64,000 nt of DNA, taken from assembly GCA_905479075.1 (NCBI GenBank), contig CAJQLA010000001.1:62001-126000 (forward strand). Reading direction: 5' to 3'. Shown in pieces: positions 18,004 to 26,190 of the stretch. Below the pieces are notes generated by a model. That model did not search any database. It worked only from the letters and a program-made list of their open reading frames with translations, and had not been told where the DNA came from. How positions within the stretch are numbered: position 1 is the first letter of the stretch; the number at the start of each line of letters is the position of its first letter. The DNA is from an uncultured Gammaproteobacteria bacterium (GTDB taxonomy: Bacteria > Pseudomonadota > Gammaproteobacteria > Nitrosococcales > Methylophagaceae). The position numbers and the translations under genes were made by a program.

Positions 18004-19086
18004 TTAGCCTCTATGATATCGGTGTGAAACAAATGGTAATGTCGTCTTATGTAAGTTGATTTTATGTTGCCTAATTTCTGCAACAAAATGTTTATTTTGA
18101 CTTTGGTTACTTTCAATTAACGCCAAGGCGATAGGTTTGCTTAATGTTGGCGAGTAGACACCACTAGTGATATAGCCGACTTCCTTGCCATCGCTATTTT
18201 GTATAATAGCCCCTGCCCTAACTGGGATTTTGCCATCAACAAGTAAGGCCACTTTTTTTCTTTCAGCGCCACTAGTAAGTTGCGAGGCAATTTTATCAAT
18301 ACCTAAAAAGCGACCTTCTTTATTTAACAACCAACTCAAACCCGCTTCAACGGGACTGATTGTCTCTGATAATTCCTGCCCATATAGGCTTAAACCTGCC
18401 TCTAATCTCAAAATATCTCTAGCGCCTAACCCAATGGGCATCACTGCATCAAATGACAGTAGCAGGTCTGCTAGTGCAGGTGCATCTTCATTAGCTATAG
18501 CTATTTCAAAGCCGTCCTCACCGCTATAGCCACTGCGACTAATAATGCAGGGCCAATTATTGATCTTGGTTTCCACTGCGTTCATAAAGTTGAGTTCACA
18601 CGCTTGCGAACACAATTTGCTCATTACTTGAGCTGACAATGGTCCTTGTAACGCCAGTAATGCTCTATCGCTTAGCAGCTCGAGTTGTGACTTTGGAGAT
18701 AGGTGAGTGGATAAATGCCCGATGTCTTTTTGTTTGCAAGCACCATTCACTACCAGTAAGAGTGATGATGATAATTGAGTCAAAATAACATCATCCACAA
18801 TACCGCCCTGTTCATTTGTCAGTACGCTATAAATTTGCTTGCCTGTTTGGAGTGAAGATAAATCACTGGCCAGTAGCATCGACAGTTCTGGTAATGCCCG
18901 TAATGAAAATGCTATCTGTCCCATATGAGATATATCAAATAGACCAGCACTATGTCGGCAATGATGTACTTCTTTAATAATGCCTGAGGGAAATTGAATG
19001 GGGAGCAAGTGGCCAGCAAACTCGACCATTTTTGCATCGAGATTAATATGAAGATCGTAAAGCGAAGTCTTACTTGCCATGGGCAT
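18004..19086 (-). CDS. gcvT: Aminomethyltransferase (glycine cleavage T protein)
   Basis: The 360-residue protein shows T-protein signatures from the start (KTSLYDLHINLDAKMVEFAGHLLPIQF) through HCRHSAGLFDISHMGQI, SGYSGEDGFEIAI and GLGARDILRLEAGLSLYGQEL. It transfers the methylene group to tetrahydrofolate and releases ammonia. The start may be 19086 or the ATG two codons later. gcvH, normally between gcvT and gcvP, is absent here and must be elsewhere. I see no glycine riboswitch in the upstream 330 bp. Confidence 0.95.
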   Translation of the reverse strand: MPMASKTSLYDLHINLDAKMVEFAGHLLPIQFPSGIIKEVHHCRHSAGLFDISHMGQIAFSLRALPELSMLLASDLSSLQTGKQIYSVLTNEQGGIVDDVILTQLSSSLLLVVNGACKQKDIGHLSTHLSPKSQLELLSDRALLALQGPLSAQVMSKLCSQACELNFMNAVETKINNWPCIISRSGYSGEDGFEIAIANEDAPALADLLLSFDAVMPIGLGARDILRLEAGLSLYGQELSETISPVEAGLSWLLNKEGRFLGIDKIASQLTSGAERKKVALLVDGKIPVRAGAIIQNSDGKEVGYITSGVYSPTLSKPIALALIESNQSQNKHFVAEIRQHKINLHKTTLPFVSHRYHRG

Positions 19087-19139
19087 AATCCATCATTTTG
19101 GCTTAATAGCCGTTATAGGTTCCACTCTAGCGAAAAACT

Positions 19140-19327
19140 ATGAACTTTAATAGTCTCTTTTCATTACATATTATTTTTATTATTTCTCACCTGTTTTCTC
19201 TGTATGTGTTTCTGATTGTTATCTACAGCTGGCAGAACATGACATTGCATTTTGGTTAGTGTGTCTTATTTGTATTGTGTTTGGTTTGAGTATCATTGGC
19301 TTGTTCAAGTATTTAAAATGGCTATGA
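19140..19327 (+). pseudogene. Probable C-terminal fossil of a CorA/ZntB-type metal transporter
   Basis: Two overlapping hydrophobic frames can be joined by one frameshift near 19225-19240. The first (from 19140) encodes a membrane-helix-like segment ending in IYSWQNM, where CorA proteins have the GMN motif. The second encodes LAEHDIAFWLVCLICIVFG followed by FKYLKWL and stop, which resembles the last helix and basic-aromatic terminus of CorA/ZntB. No upstream domain remains. The region lies in the 331-bp gap between gcvT and the pterin dehydratase gene; nothing else is visible there. Confidence 0.35.
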
Positions 19328-19417
19328 CTAACTGTCAGTCACTACCAATATTACTTACTTGCAAGTCATCTTTAATATCGCTAATCTGGTTATATCTATT
19401 AACCTAAGGAGATTCTC

Positions 19418-19801
19418 ATGGCTTGGCGAGAAACGAAAGATGAAAAAACCTATAGCAATGAGGAAGTAGAGGCAAAATTAAAATCACATCTCCCTCACTG
19501 GTATCTAGAAAACGGTTGGATTCGGCGTAAATATAAAACAAGTGGTTGGAAATCAACTTTAATGGTTGTCAACACAGTTGGTCATTTAGCAGAAGCCAGT
19601 TTTCACCACCCTGATATGACAATTTCTTATGCCTTTGTCATTGTCAAGTTAAAGAACCATGCAGCAAAAGGTATTACCGATAAAGATTTTGAATTGGCCC
19701 AAAAAATTGAAGATGTCATTATGTGGCAACCAGGTGAAGAGGATAGTGCTTTAGTTGGTACTCCAGATGACCCACGATTTAAATACATCAAATATGACTA
19801 A
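19418..19801 (+). CDS. Pterin-4a-carbinolamine dehydratase family protein
   Basis: The 127-residue protein carries the family signature: EASFHHPDMTISYAFVIVKL with the paired active-site His, a third His in LKNHAAKGIT, and DKDFELAQKIED. It has about 20 extra C-terminal residues beyond the usual fold. The start has an excellent aaggaga site. The enzyme dehydrates 4a-hydroxytetrahydrobiopterin, but no aromatic amino acid hydroxylase is near; in bacteria with unusual pterins the role may be in pterin or C1-cofactor metabolism. It leads a small plus-strand gene group. Confidence 0.85.
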   Translation: MAWRETKDEKTYSNEEVEAKLKSHLPHWYLENGWIRRKYKTSGWKSTLMVVNTVGHLAEASFHHPDMTISYAFVIVKLKNHAAKGITDKDFELAQKIEDVIMWQPGEEDSALVGTPDDPRFKYIKYD

Positions 19802-19830
19802 ATTTTATTGATTAGTTGAGGAGAAAAGCG

Positions 19831-20037
19831 ATGAACGAAGACACACTCAATATGGCGGTTAGAAAATTTTTAAAGAATGTTGGTATATCATCTCAACGAG
19901 AAATTGAACATGCCATTTTAAAAGCAGTTGAAAATGGGGACTTGAAGGGCGATGAAAGCTTGAATATTGATATGACTCTCAGCATGCCCGCTTTAGGTAT
20001 TAATCATAAAATAGAGGGTGAGATTTCTCTTGATTAA
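19831..20037 (+). CDS. DUF6494 family small protein
   Basis: The 68-residue protein begins MNEDTLNMAVRKFLKNVG and follows gaggag seven bases upstream of ATG 19831, so I reject the TTG 15 bases earlier. It matches the small conserved DUF6494 family (RKFLKxVGxxSQREIExAI, then a beta-rich end with GEISLD). Function is unknown. It sits between the pterin dehydratase and DUF2237 genes with gaps of 29 and 2 bp. Confidence 0.7.
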   Translation: MNEDTLNMAVRKFLKNVGISSQREIEHAILKAVENGDLKGDESLNIDMTLSMPALGINHKIEGEISLD

Positions 20038-20039
20038 AC

Positions 20040-20411
20040 ATGGATGAATCCCTCAATGTTTTTGGTGAGCAATTATTAAGCTGTAGTGAACAACCCTTAT
20101 CTGGCTTTTATCGAGATGGTTGTTGTAATACGGGTGAAGAAGACCTTGGTTCGCACACGGTATGCATAGAAATCACCACTACATTTCTCGAATATTCGCG
20201 TTTCAAAGGTAACGATCTTTCGACCCCTATTCCTGAATTCGGTTTCCCAGGTTTAAAGCCAGGTAATAGATGGTGCTTATGTGCTGAACGTTGGCTAGAG
20301 GCCTATCATCAAGGTATGGCACCAAAAGTATATTTGATGAGAACACATCAAAATGCCCTTAAGATCATTCCACTTGCCCTATTAAAACAATTTGCAATCG
20401 ATTTAAATTAA
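20040..20411 (+). CDS. DUF2237 family protein
   Basis: The 123-residue protein is a clear DUF2237 member: PLSGFYRDGCCNTGEEDLGSH, then a GNDLSTPIPEFGFPGL stretch and GNRWCLCAERW. The conserved Cys residues suggest metal or thiol chemistry, but no activity is established. It starts 2 bp after the DUF6494 stop and is likely translationally linked to it. Confidence 0.85.
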   Translation: MDESLNVFGEQLLSCSEQPLSGFYRDGCCNTGEEDLGSHTVCIEITTTFLEYSRFKGNDLSTPIPEFGFPGLKPGNRWCLCAERWLEAYHQGMAPKVYLMRTHQNALKIIPLALLKQFAIDLN

Positions 20412-20491
20412 ATTGTTTTTTCAATTAGTCACACAGCTAAAAGTTTAGCTTGTATGATCAATGCTTTCCGATAATGCAAGAGTGTCCTGAA

Positions 20492-20914
20492 ATGAGAGTA
20501 TGTGGCGTAGAGCTGAAAGCTAATGATGCAATTTTATCTTTAGTATCGCTTGATAATGGGTTGTACACCATGCTCGAGTGCCGTGTTAAAAAAATATCGA
20601 TTAGTGATGCTACAGATAACGAAGAATTGAAGAAGTTCCAGTTTTCGTTTGTGAAGCTAATGAATGACTATCAGATCGATCATGTTGTTATTCGCGAGAG
20701 AATGACAAAAGGTAAGTTTGCCGGAGGCGCTGTTGGCTTTAAGCTAGAAGCGGCCATCCAATTGAGCGATCTCGATGTATCTTTAATGTCATCATCTAAA
20801 GTAAAAGAAAGTTTAAAAAACAGTTCTTTTACACTCAATTATAAAGAGATGGGCTTAAAACAATTTCAGGAAAATGCATTTACAACTGCATTTGCTTATA
20901 TGGAAAACCTTTAA
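20492..20914 (+). CDS. DUF3010 family protein
   Basis: I start at the ATG 20492 because the family begins MR(V/I)CGVELK; a TTG 42 bases earlier would add residues unlike the family. The 140-residue product has a beta-strand-rich N-terminus, a VVIRERMTKGKFAGGAVGFKLEA centre (RNase H/RuvC-like fold in family models) and no signal peptide. Function is unknown. Its end overlaps the convergent yoaA gene by 4 bp. Confidence 0.75.
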   Translation: MRVCGVELKANDAILSLVSLDNGLYTMLECRVKKISISDATDNEELKKFQFSFVKLMNDYQIDHVVIRERMTKGKFAGGAVGFKLEAAIQLSDLDVSLMSSSKVKESLKNSSFTLNYKEMGLKQFQENAFTTAFAYMENL

Positions 20915-22824
20915 TTCGCTCTAGCATCAAAAAACGAAGCTACATCATCAATATTTTGGGTTATCGGCATCGCAGGCAGGCTGCGTAGAAACTGTTTACC
21001 ATAAGGCTTTGTTAAAAACCGTGGGTCACAGAGAACTAACACGCCATAATCATTACGGTCACGTATCAGTCGACCTATACCCTGCTTAAGCTGGATGACA
21101 GCAGAAGGTATTTGGATAGCCGAGAATGGATTACCCCCTCTTTCACGTAGGTTATCAATCTTAGCCTGCAAAATAGGGTCGCCTGGTGATGCAAAAGGTA
21201 TTTTATCTATCAATACACAGGACAAAGCCTCTCCCCTGACATCAACACCCTCCCAGAAGCTATTTGTGCCTAGCAGCACAGCATTTCCGTGACGTCGAAA
21301 CTCATCTAAAAGATTAGCTTTAGAAGCCGAACCTTGAATCATTAGAGGATAGTCGGAATCAGACAGGGCTTCAGCCACACCATTAAGAGCTTTATAACTG
21401 GTAAACAGTAAAAAGGTTCTACCTTTACTATGCTCAATAACGTCTTTGCTAATGTCGATAATATGATTTAAATACTCGTCATCGTTTGGCTCGACAGGGA
21501 TAGATGGCATATACAATAAACTTTGTTTCTCAAAATCAAATGGACTAGGCCAAATGACAGTGTGGGCATCCGAAATACCGAGTTGATTGCTAAAATTATT
21601 AAACCGACCTGCCACGGTTAAAGTTGCCGAAGTAAAAACCCAAGCACGATGTTCAACTTCTAGCCATTTTTGAAAATATTGACTGACATCATAAGGGGTT
21701 GCATTTAATACAACACCGTTTGCTCTGGTTTCAGCCCATAAAATCAAATTATCAGTCTCTGAGCCCCCCTCAAAAAAACTTAGTGTCTCAAGTAACAAAA
21801 GGCTACGGGCATGGCATTGCTCAAGACCTTTACCTCTAGATGCTGCTAATTCCAATTGTTCAGTAAGTTGTTCAAGGTTTTCGATAAGATCGGCCAGCTT
21901 AGCTTCAACACCTAGCTTTTCTAATAGTTGCTGCCAAGGTAAACGTTGTTCTCTATCCCCTAAGCTAAGGCGGAGCGATTTTATCGAGGACTCTACTTTT
22001 CCTGCATAATCACCAATTACCGCCATATCACTCGCATCTTTGCTCATTTCATTGATGCAGTCACGACAGAGCTCTTGTAGTTGATGACTACTGATTCGGC
22101 TACCTAAAAATTGTGTGGCAATTTCGGGTAATTGATGTGCCTCATCAATGATGTAAGCATCAGCACTCGGTAAAACTTCACCTTGGCCAGATGTTTTTAG
22201 GGCCATATCCGACATAAGTAAGTGATGGTTGATTACGACAATATCAGCTTCTTGTGCCTTTTTTCTCGCTTCGCTGATAAAGCACTCAGCATAATTTGGA
22301 CATTCCTGACCAAGGCAGTTATCAATTGTTGAAGTGACTTTAGACCAGATTGGCGAGACCTGCTCTAACAAATCACTTTCGCTTAAATCCCCTGTCGTTG
22401 TTTGCGCTGTCCAATCATCTAACTCATACAAAACATCAGCATATTGTTGTGCTAAAGGATCATTTTTAGCGTTATTAAGTCGATAATGACAGAGGTAATT
22501 ACTTCTACCTTTTAATAACGCTGCTCGAAAAGGGATAGATAAAGCTTTTCGTAATAATGGTATATCTTTACGAAATAATTGATCTTGTAGGTTTTTTGTC
22601 CCTGTTGAAATGAATACCTTTTGACCTGACAAAATAGCAGGGACCAAATAAGCGAAGGTTTTACCTGTGCCCGTGCCTGCTTCGGCGATTAATAGTGAAC
22701 CCTCAGCCAAAGTTGTTGCAATGGTTGAAGCCATTTCTTGTTGCTGTTCACGTGCTGCGTAAGCATCAATATGCTGTGATAATAAGCCACCATCACTGAA
22801 TATATGTTGTAATTGATGCTCCAC
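20911..22824 (-). CDS. yoaA: YoaA-type ATP-dependent DNA helicase (XPD/DinG family)
   Basis: The 637-residue superfamily 2 helicase has Walker A EAGTGTGKTFAYLVPA (about residue 50), an iron-sulphur cluster set (Cys in NYLCHYRL, then NCLGQECPNYAEC), the DEAH box IIDEAHQLPE, and the C-terminal motifs LLGTNSFWEGVDV and QGIGRLIRD. This is the YoaA rather than DinG layout. It acts in repair of replication damage in enterics with the clamp-loader subunit chi. It starts just after a GIDE-domain gene in the same direction (1 bp gap). Confidence 0.93.
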   Translation of the reverse strand: MEHQLQHIFSDGGLLSQHIDAYAAREQQQEMASTIATTLAEGSLLIAEAGTGTGKTFAYLVPAILSGQKVFISTGTKNLQDQLFRKDIPLLRKALSIPFRAALLKGRSNYLCHYRLNNAKNDPLAQQYADVLYELDDWTAQTTTGDLSESDLLEQVSPIWSKVTSTIDNCLGQECPNYAECFISEARKKAQEADIVVINHHLLMSDMALKTSGQGEVLPSADAYIIDEAHQLPEIATQFLGSRISSHQLQELCRDCINEMSKDASDMAVIGDYAGKVESSIKSLRLSLGDREQRLPWQQLLEKLGVEAKLADLIENLEQLTEQLELAASRGKGLEQCHARSLLLLETLSFFEGGSETDNLILWAETRANGVVLNATPYDVSQYFQKWLEVEHRAWVFTSATLTVAGRFNNFSNQLGISDAHTVIWPSPFDFEKQSLLYMPSIPVEPNDDEYLNHIIDISKDVIEHSKGRTFLLFTSYKALNGVAEALSDSDYPLMIQGSASKANLLDEFRRHGNAVLLGTNSFWEGVDVRGEALSCVLIDKIPFASPGDPILQAKIDNLRERGGNPFSAIQIPSAVIQLKQGIGRLIRDRNDYGVLVLCDPRFLTKPYGKQFLRSLPAMPITQNIDDVASFFDARAN

Positions 22825-22825
22825 G

Positions 22826-23737
22826 CTACATTCCTAACCGGACATTAAGCGCCCAAACAGCGATACCGCCGCTGATAAAAAATAATAATAAAGCACGCAT
22901 GGCACGCCATTTGTATTTTTTAACCAATTTTTGTTCTGAAATGGTCGACAAGATGAATGCCTGATCTTTTTGGGTGCTGCTACTTAAAATACTTAATTGA
23001 TCCAACTTTTCTTTATTTCCTTGCTCAAGCCTAACGTGGCTATCAGCCGCTTTTCTGGCATTTTCCCACTCATCAACCTGTAATTCACCATCACGATTAC
23101 TGTCATAGAGGTGAATTAGCTGGTTAGGATCGTTTTTCCATTGGCGCAATAGATGTGCAACTTGTTGACGAATTTTCTTGCTTTCAACTTCCGCTACTGT
23201 TTTAAATAAGCCGATAGCATAAAGTAATTCGCCTTCGATGATAAGTTCTTCTGTATAACGGCGTTGCGGGATGACATGACGTTTATGCCAAGTCTTTTTA
23301 TTTGTGGCAATGACATCGGCATTATCAGGATCAATAACGCAACGACCTGTGTCATCTTCAAGAATAAACAATTCTTCGCTTCGCTTTTGTTCAACGACTC
23401 GCCAATTTGAGTGACTGTTTTTATCACGACGGAAGCTGTTGACTCTTTCTTCTATTTTGTAACTATACCAAACACAAGAATTACCTGTCAGTGGTGAAAT
23501 GATAACAGGGCCATCCATCAGTTTAGTCCGGCCTGATAACTCAACATACCCTTGAGCAGCACTGCGAATTTTTGCTGTTGGTATATTTTCAATGATTCGT
23601 GCATGGCGGTACCACCATGACATTCGATAAAAAGCCCATAAACTTAAGGCACTAACGACGATGAAACCTATCCAAAATGTTGTTGAGGAGACTTGTAATA
23701 TATTGCCTTCAAGTGAGGCAATGATTGAATCAAACAT
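22826..23737 (-). CDS. GIDE-domain membrane protein with an EF-hand loop
   Basis: The 303-residue protein has an N-terminal membrane helix (about 20-38), a GIDE-like domain (about 45-180, with SPLTGNSCVWYSYKIEE) as found in eukaryotic MULAN-type proteins but without a RING, and a C-terminal helix (about 278-297). Between them is a canonical EF-hand loop D212-S-N-R-D-G-E-L-Q-V-D-E223 with all calcium ligands. It is linked with lemA (3 bp gap), a pairing seen in many bacteria and thought to concern the envelope. The EF-hand makes calcium response plausible but is inference. Confidence 0.8.
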   Translation of the reverse strand: MFDSIIASLEGNILQVSSTTFWIGFIVVSALSLWAFYRMSWWYRHARIIENIPTAKIRSAAQGYVELSGRTKLMDGPVIISPLTGNSCVWYSYKIEERVNSFRRDKNSHSNWRVVEQKRSEELFILEDDTGRCVIDPDNADVIATNKKTWHKRHVIPQRRYTEELIIEGELLYAIGLFKTVAEVESKKIRQQVAHLLRQWKNDPNQLIHLYDSNRDGELQVDEWENARKAADSHVRLEQGNKEKLDQLSILSSSTQKDQAFILSTISEQKLVKKYKWRAMRALLLFFISGGIAVWALNVRLGM

Positions 23738-23740
23738 GCA

Positions 23741-24319
23741 TTAATTATTAAATAATTCTTTAATATTAACGTCTGTTAATTCTTGCTCAGCAAACTCTAA
23801 TAGATTATGAGGACCAAAATTAAACATTCTGGCAATAATGACATCAGGAAATTGTTCTATTCTCACATTATTATTATTGACACTTTCATTGTAAAACTCA
23901 CGTCTATCCGCAATGGCATATTCTAGCCCTGTAATTCGGGCTTGTAAGTGTTGAAAGGTGGTATCTGCTTTTAGGTCTGGATAAGCTTCTGCTACGGCAA
24001 ACAAACTACCAAGCCCTAAGCGTAACGCCCCTTCTGCTTGACCTAACGCAGGAATATCACCATGCTGTTGTGCCGACGCTACTGAGGCTCTTGCATTCAT
24101 CACCTTTTCAAGCGTTTCTTGCTCAAACTTCATATACTGTTTACAGGTTTCGACCAGTTTAGGCAGTTCGTCATGACGCTGTTTTAACAAAACATCAATA
24201 TTTGCCCAGGCCTTACTAATATTATGTTTTAGAGAAACCAGGTTGTTATAAATTAAAATAACATAGCCAATCAAAACGGCTATAACACCCCAAAAAATAA
24301 AACTTGAAACAGCCATCAA
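23741..24319 (-). CDS. lemA: LemA family protein
   Basis: The 192-residue protein has one N-terminal membrane helix (about 5-25) and a helical-bundle domain with the family motifs YNNLVSLKHNISKAWANIDVLLKQRHDELPKLV and FHLQARITGLE-like segment, plus ERREFYNxSVNNNNVRIEQFPD. LemA proteins face the periplasm; their role is unsettled. It forms a tight operon with the GIDE gene and the 180-residue gene upstream. Confidence 0.93.
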   Translation of the reverse strand: MMAVSSFIFWGVIAVLIGYVILIYNNLVSLKHNISKAWANIDVLLKQRHDELPKLVETCKQYMKFEQETLEKVMNARASVASAQQHGDIPALGQAEGALRLGLGSLFAVAEAYPDLKADTTFQHLQARITGLEYAIADRREFYNESVNNNNVRIEQFPDVIIARMFNFGPHNLLEFAEQELTDVNIKELFNN

Positions 24320-24323
24320 TTCA

Positions 24324-24866
24324 TCACTCCCTTATTGAGTCGTTGTGATTATCCCATACATCTGCTTCTAAACCATCTTCTTTTGTCCAAACTAAAGTGC
24401 CAATAATTTTAAATTGAGCCACAGACATAGCCCCTCGTTTTTTACTTTTTCGTGTCGTTTTCCCTTCAAGGGCATCAGTAATGTCGTACATGCTTGCTTC
24501 ATACATTTCAACAGCCTGATATTCTTCATTGAGCAATACCATAACAACTGTATCCCAACGACCATCTGGGTTAAGCTGACCTAAACGTGGGTTTGATTGC
24601 GTATCCTCAAAAATAACACGTCCTTTGATAAGGATTTTTTCACCGTCTCGATCTGCTTGAGCTATTGCATCATAGCCAAGGGTCATATTTTCGATTAATT
24701 TTAGACCTAGTTGTTTGGCAGCATCAAAACGGGCAATCTCACCAGTCACAGGTAAAGTATTACCTGTTGTCTGTCTATATTTTGCTGCAAGTTGACGTGT
24801 TTCATGCATCAATCTATCGATAGAAAACAGATCGATTGAATGGTCGTCTGATCCTTGTTCTGCCAT
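24324..24866 (-). CDS. DUF6998-like / PD-(D/E)XK-like protein
   Basis: The 180-residue cytoplasmic protein contains AAKQLGLKL, then TLGYDAI and KILIKGRVIFED followed by DTVVMVLLNEEYQAVEMYEA. This resembles the DUF6998 layout, a fold related to restriction-enzyme-like nucleases in which D/E-X-K residues bind metal; here GYDA and IKGR would supply Asp and Lys. The resemblance is from memory and weak. It starts the operon with lemA (4 bp gap) and is separated from fae by a terminator. Confidence 0.5.
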   Translation of the reverse strand: MAEQGSDDHSIDLFSIDRLMHETRQLAAKYRQTTGNTLPVTGEIARFDAAKQLGLKLIENMTLGYDAIAQADRDGEKILIKGRVIFEDTQSNPRLGQLNPDGRWDTVVMVLLNEEYQAVEMYEASMYDITDALEGKTTRKSKKRGAMSVAQFKIIGTLVWTKEDGLEADVWDNHNDSIRE

Positions 24867-24970
24867 TACTGCCTCTTAATTACCCATGTTTGATTTTCAA
24901 AACCTAATATAACTTATAACGACCGCCATTCCATCATCATAAATCAACTTGTTTTATTATAATTAAGGAT

Positions 24971-25002
24971 AAAAAAACGGCCTATTAAAAAATAGGCCGT
25001 TT
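24971..25002 (-). terminator. Rho-independent terminator of the fae-like gene
   Basis: A perfect 12-bp stem (aaacggcctatt / aataggccgttt) with an AAAA loop lies 25-55 bases behind the stop of the fae-like gene. On the minus strand it ends in a run of seven T. It separates that gene from the downstream 180-residue gene. Confidence 0.9.
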
Positions 25003-25026
25003 CAAAGGTATCAAACAAGTTTAATA

Positions 25027-25572
25027 CTATTTTTTATCAAGTTCTTTTTGGTAATATTTATGTACTATTTTATCTTGATTTTCTAACAAGTAATCAATGC
25101 TTGGTTCATTGTTCATTGCTTTTTCAATCGCTTTCCGTGTTGCTTCGCGATGGATATTGAATAAAGCTTCATGATCCAAGTCTTCAACAGATGTGATTTG
25201 TGGATTCAACCAAACAGAAACGATAATACCTAAATCATTGGCTTTTTCTTTAGGAATAGTACCGTTACGTACTGCATCTAGAACACCGTTAGAAATAGCA
25301 CCTTGGACTGTTCCCATTAAGATAGTGGTATAGGCATTACTTTTTACAGTTACTTTACTGACCATAATGGTGGCTGGTCTCACCATCATATCTGTATTCA
25401 TCAGCGCTAACACACGAGTGTGGCCTTTAACCTGATCACCGATAAGGTTAGCAAAGGCAGTACCAAATGGGCCATCAAGTTCACCAATAACGACTTCAGG
25501 TTCAGCAGCAGTAAATGCAGGTCCACCTGCTAACAGACATTCCCCAGTACGCATTACGATTTTTTCACTCAT
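25027..25572 (-). CDS. Formaldehyde-activating enzyme (Fae) homologue without the canonical His
   Basis: The 181-residue protein is a Fae-family member: GECLLAGG, a PFGTAFANL region where Fae has SPAETAFCN, and VQGAISNGVLDAVRNGTIP like the Fae QDAVAEGIIP. True Fae joins formaldehyde to tetrahydromethanopterin with His17 as proposed catalyst; in my alignment Glu24 occupies that place. It is therefore probably a Fae2/Fae3-type paralogue of uncertain activity. A gene of its own with a good ggagaag site and a strong terminator, it is likely well expressed. Fae paralogues occur mostly in methylotrophs. Confidence 0.8.
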   Translation of the reverse strand: MSEKIVMRTGECLLAGGPAFTAAEPEVVIGELDGPFGTAFANLIGDQVKGHTRVLALMNTDMMVRPATIMVSKVTVKSNAYTTILMGTVQGAISNGVLDAVRNGTIPKEKANDLGIIVSVWLNPQITSVEDLDHEALFNIHREATRKAIEKAMNNEPSIDYLLENQDKIVHKYYQKELDKK

Positions 25573-25637
25573 GAGTTTCTTCTCCAGTGTAAAGTAAATA
25601 ATTTCAAAAAAAGCTTATACATGAGCAATCGGGTAAA

Positions 25638-25652
25638 ATGTTGTTGCAACAT
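25638..25652. promoter_or_regulatory. Inverted repeat ATGTTG-N3-CAACAT upstream of the fae-like gene
   Basis: The 6-bp arms are exact and 66-80 bases before the fae-like start codon. Size and position suit a dimeric regulator. It also lies 110 bp before the divergent haemoglobin gene, so either gene could be the target. No regulator is identified. Confidence 0.35.
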
Positions 25653-25764
25653 GAATAAAGTCTGCAATTATCCTTGTCTACTAAGCATGTAGCAAGTATG
25701 GATACTTTGCTAGTTAAGCAAAACACCGTTAAGATTTCACGCAAATTATCCGAATGAGTACGCA

Positions 25765-26151
25765 ATGTCTGAATTAAAAACCCCTTATGAACGTATTGGC
25801 GGCGAATCAGCTGTCCGTCAATTATGTAAAAACTTTTATGAAATCATGTCTGAAACTCCTAAAGCGAAAGGTATTCGCGACATGCACCCAGAGGATATAA
25901 CTATTAGTGAAGAAAAGTTATATTTATTTTTGACAGGTTGGTTGGGTGGCCCGTCGCTCTATACGGATAAATATGGACACCCACGTTTAAGAAGTCGCCA
26001 TCTTCCCTTTGCCATTGGCATTGAAGAACGCGATCAATGGCTTTATTGCATGGCACATGCTCTAGCCAGATTGGAATTAGATCAACTATTCGCCGAACAA
26101 TTAATCAGTTCATTTGCCCAAACTGCAGACTTTATGAGAAACCAAGAATAG
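25765..26151 (+). CDS. Group II truncated haemoglobin
   Basis: The 128-residue protein is a trHb2: YERIGGESAVRQLC start, Tyr25 at B10, proximal His79 (RLRSRHLPF), and the group-II Trp92 (QWLYCM). Such haemoglobins bind oxygen or NO and usually serve in NO or oxygen handling. It stands alone with CinA-like 39 bp downstream on the same strand. Confidence 0.92.
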   Translation: MSELKTPYERIGGESAVRQLCKNFYEIMSETPKAKGIRDMHPEDITISEEKLYLFLTGWLGGPSLYTDKYGHPRLRSRHLPFAIGIEERDQWLYCMAHALARLELDQLFAEQLISSFAQTADFMRNQE

Positions 26152-26190
26152 AATAGGGCTTAGTTAAATAGAACTAAAGGTCTTATCAGC

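Noticed and set aside
19140-19259. A 39-codon membrane peptide gene starting at 19140
   Set aside because: No ribosome site, and joining it with the overlapping frame by one shift explains both as a transporter remnant.
19087-19417. Glycine riboswitch in front of gcvT
   Set aside because: I looked for the conserved aptamer cores on the minus strand and saw none.
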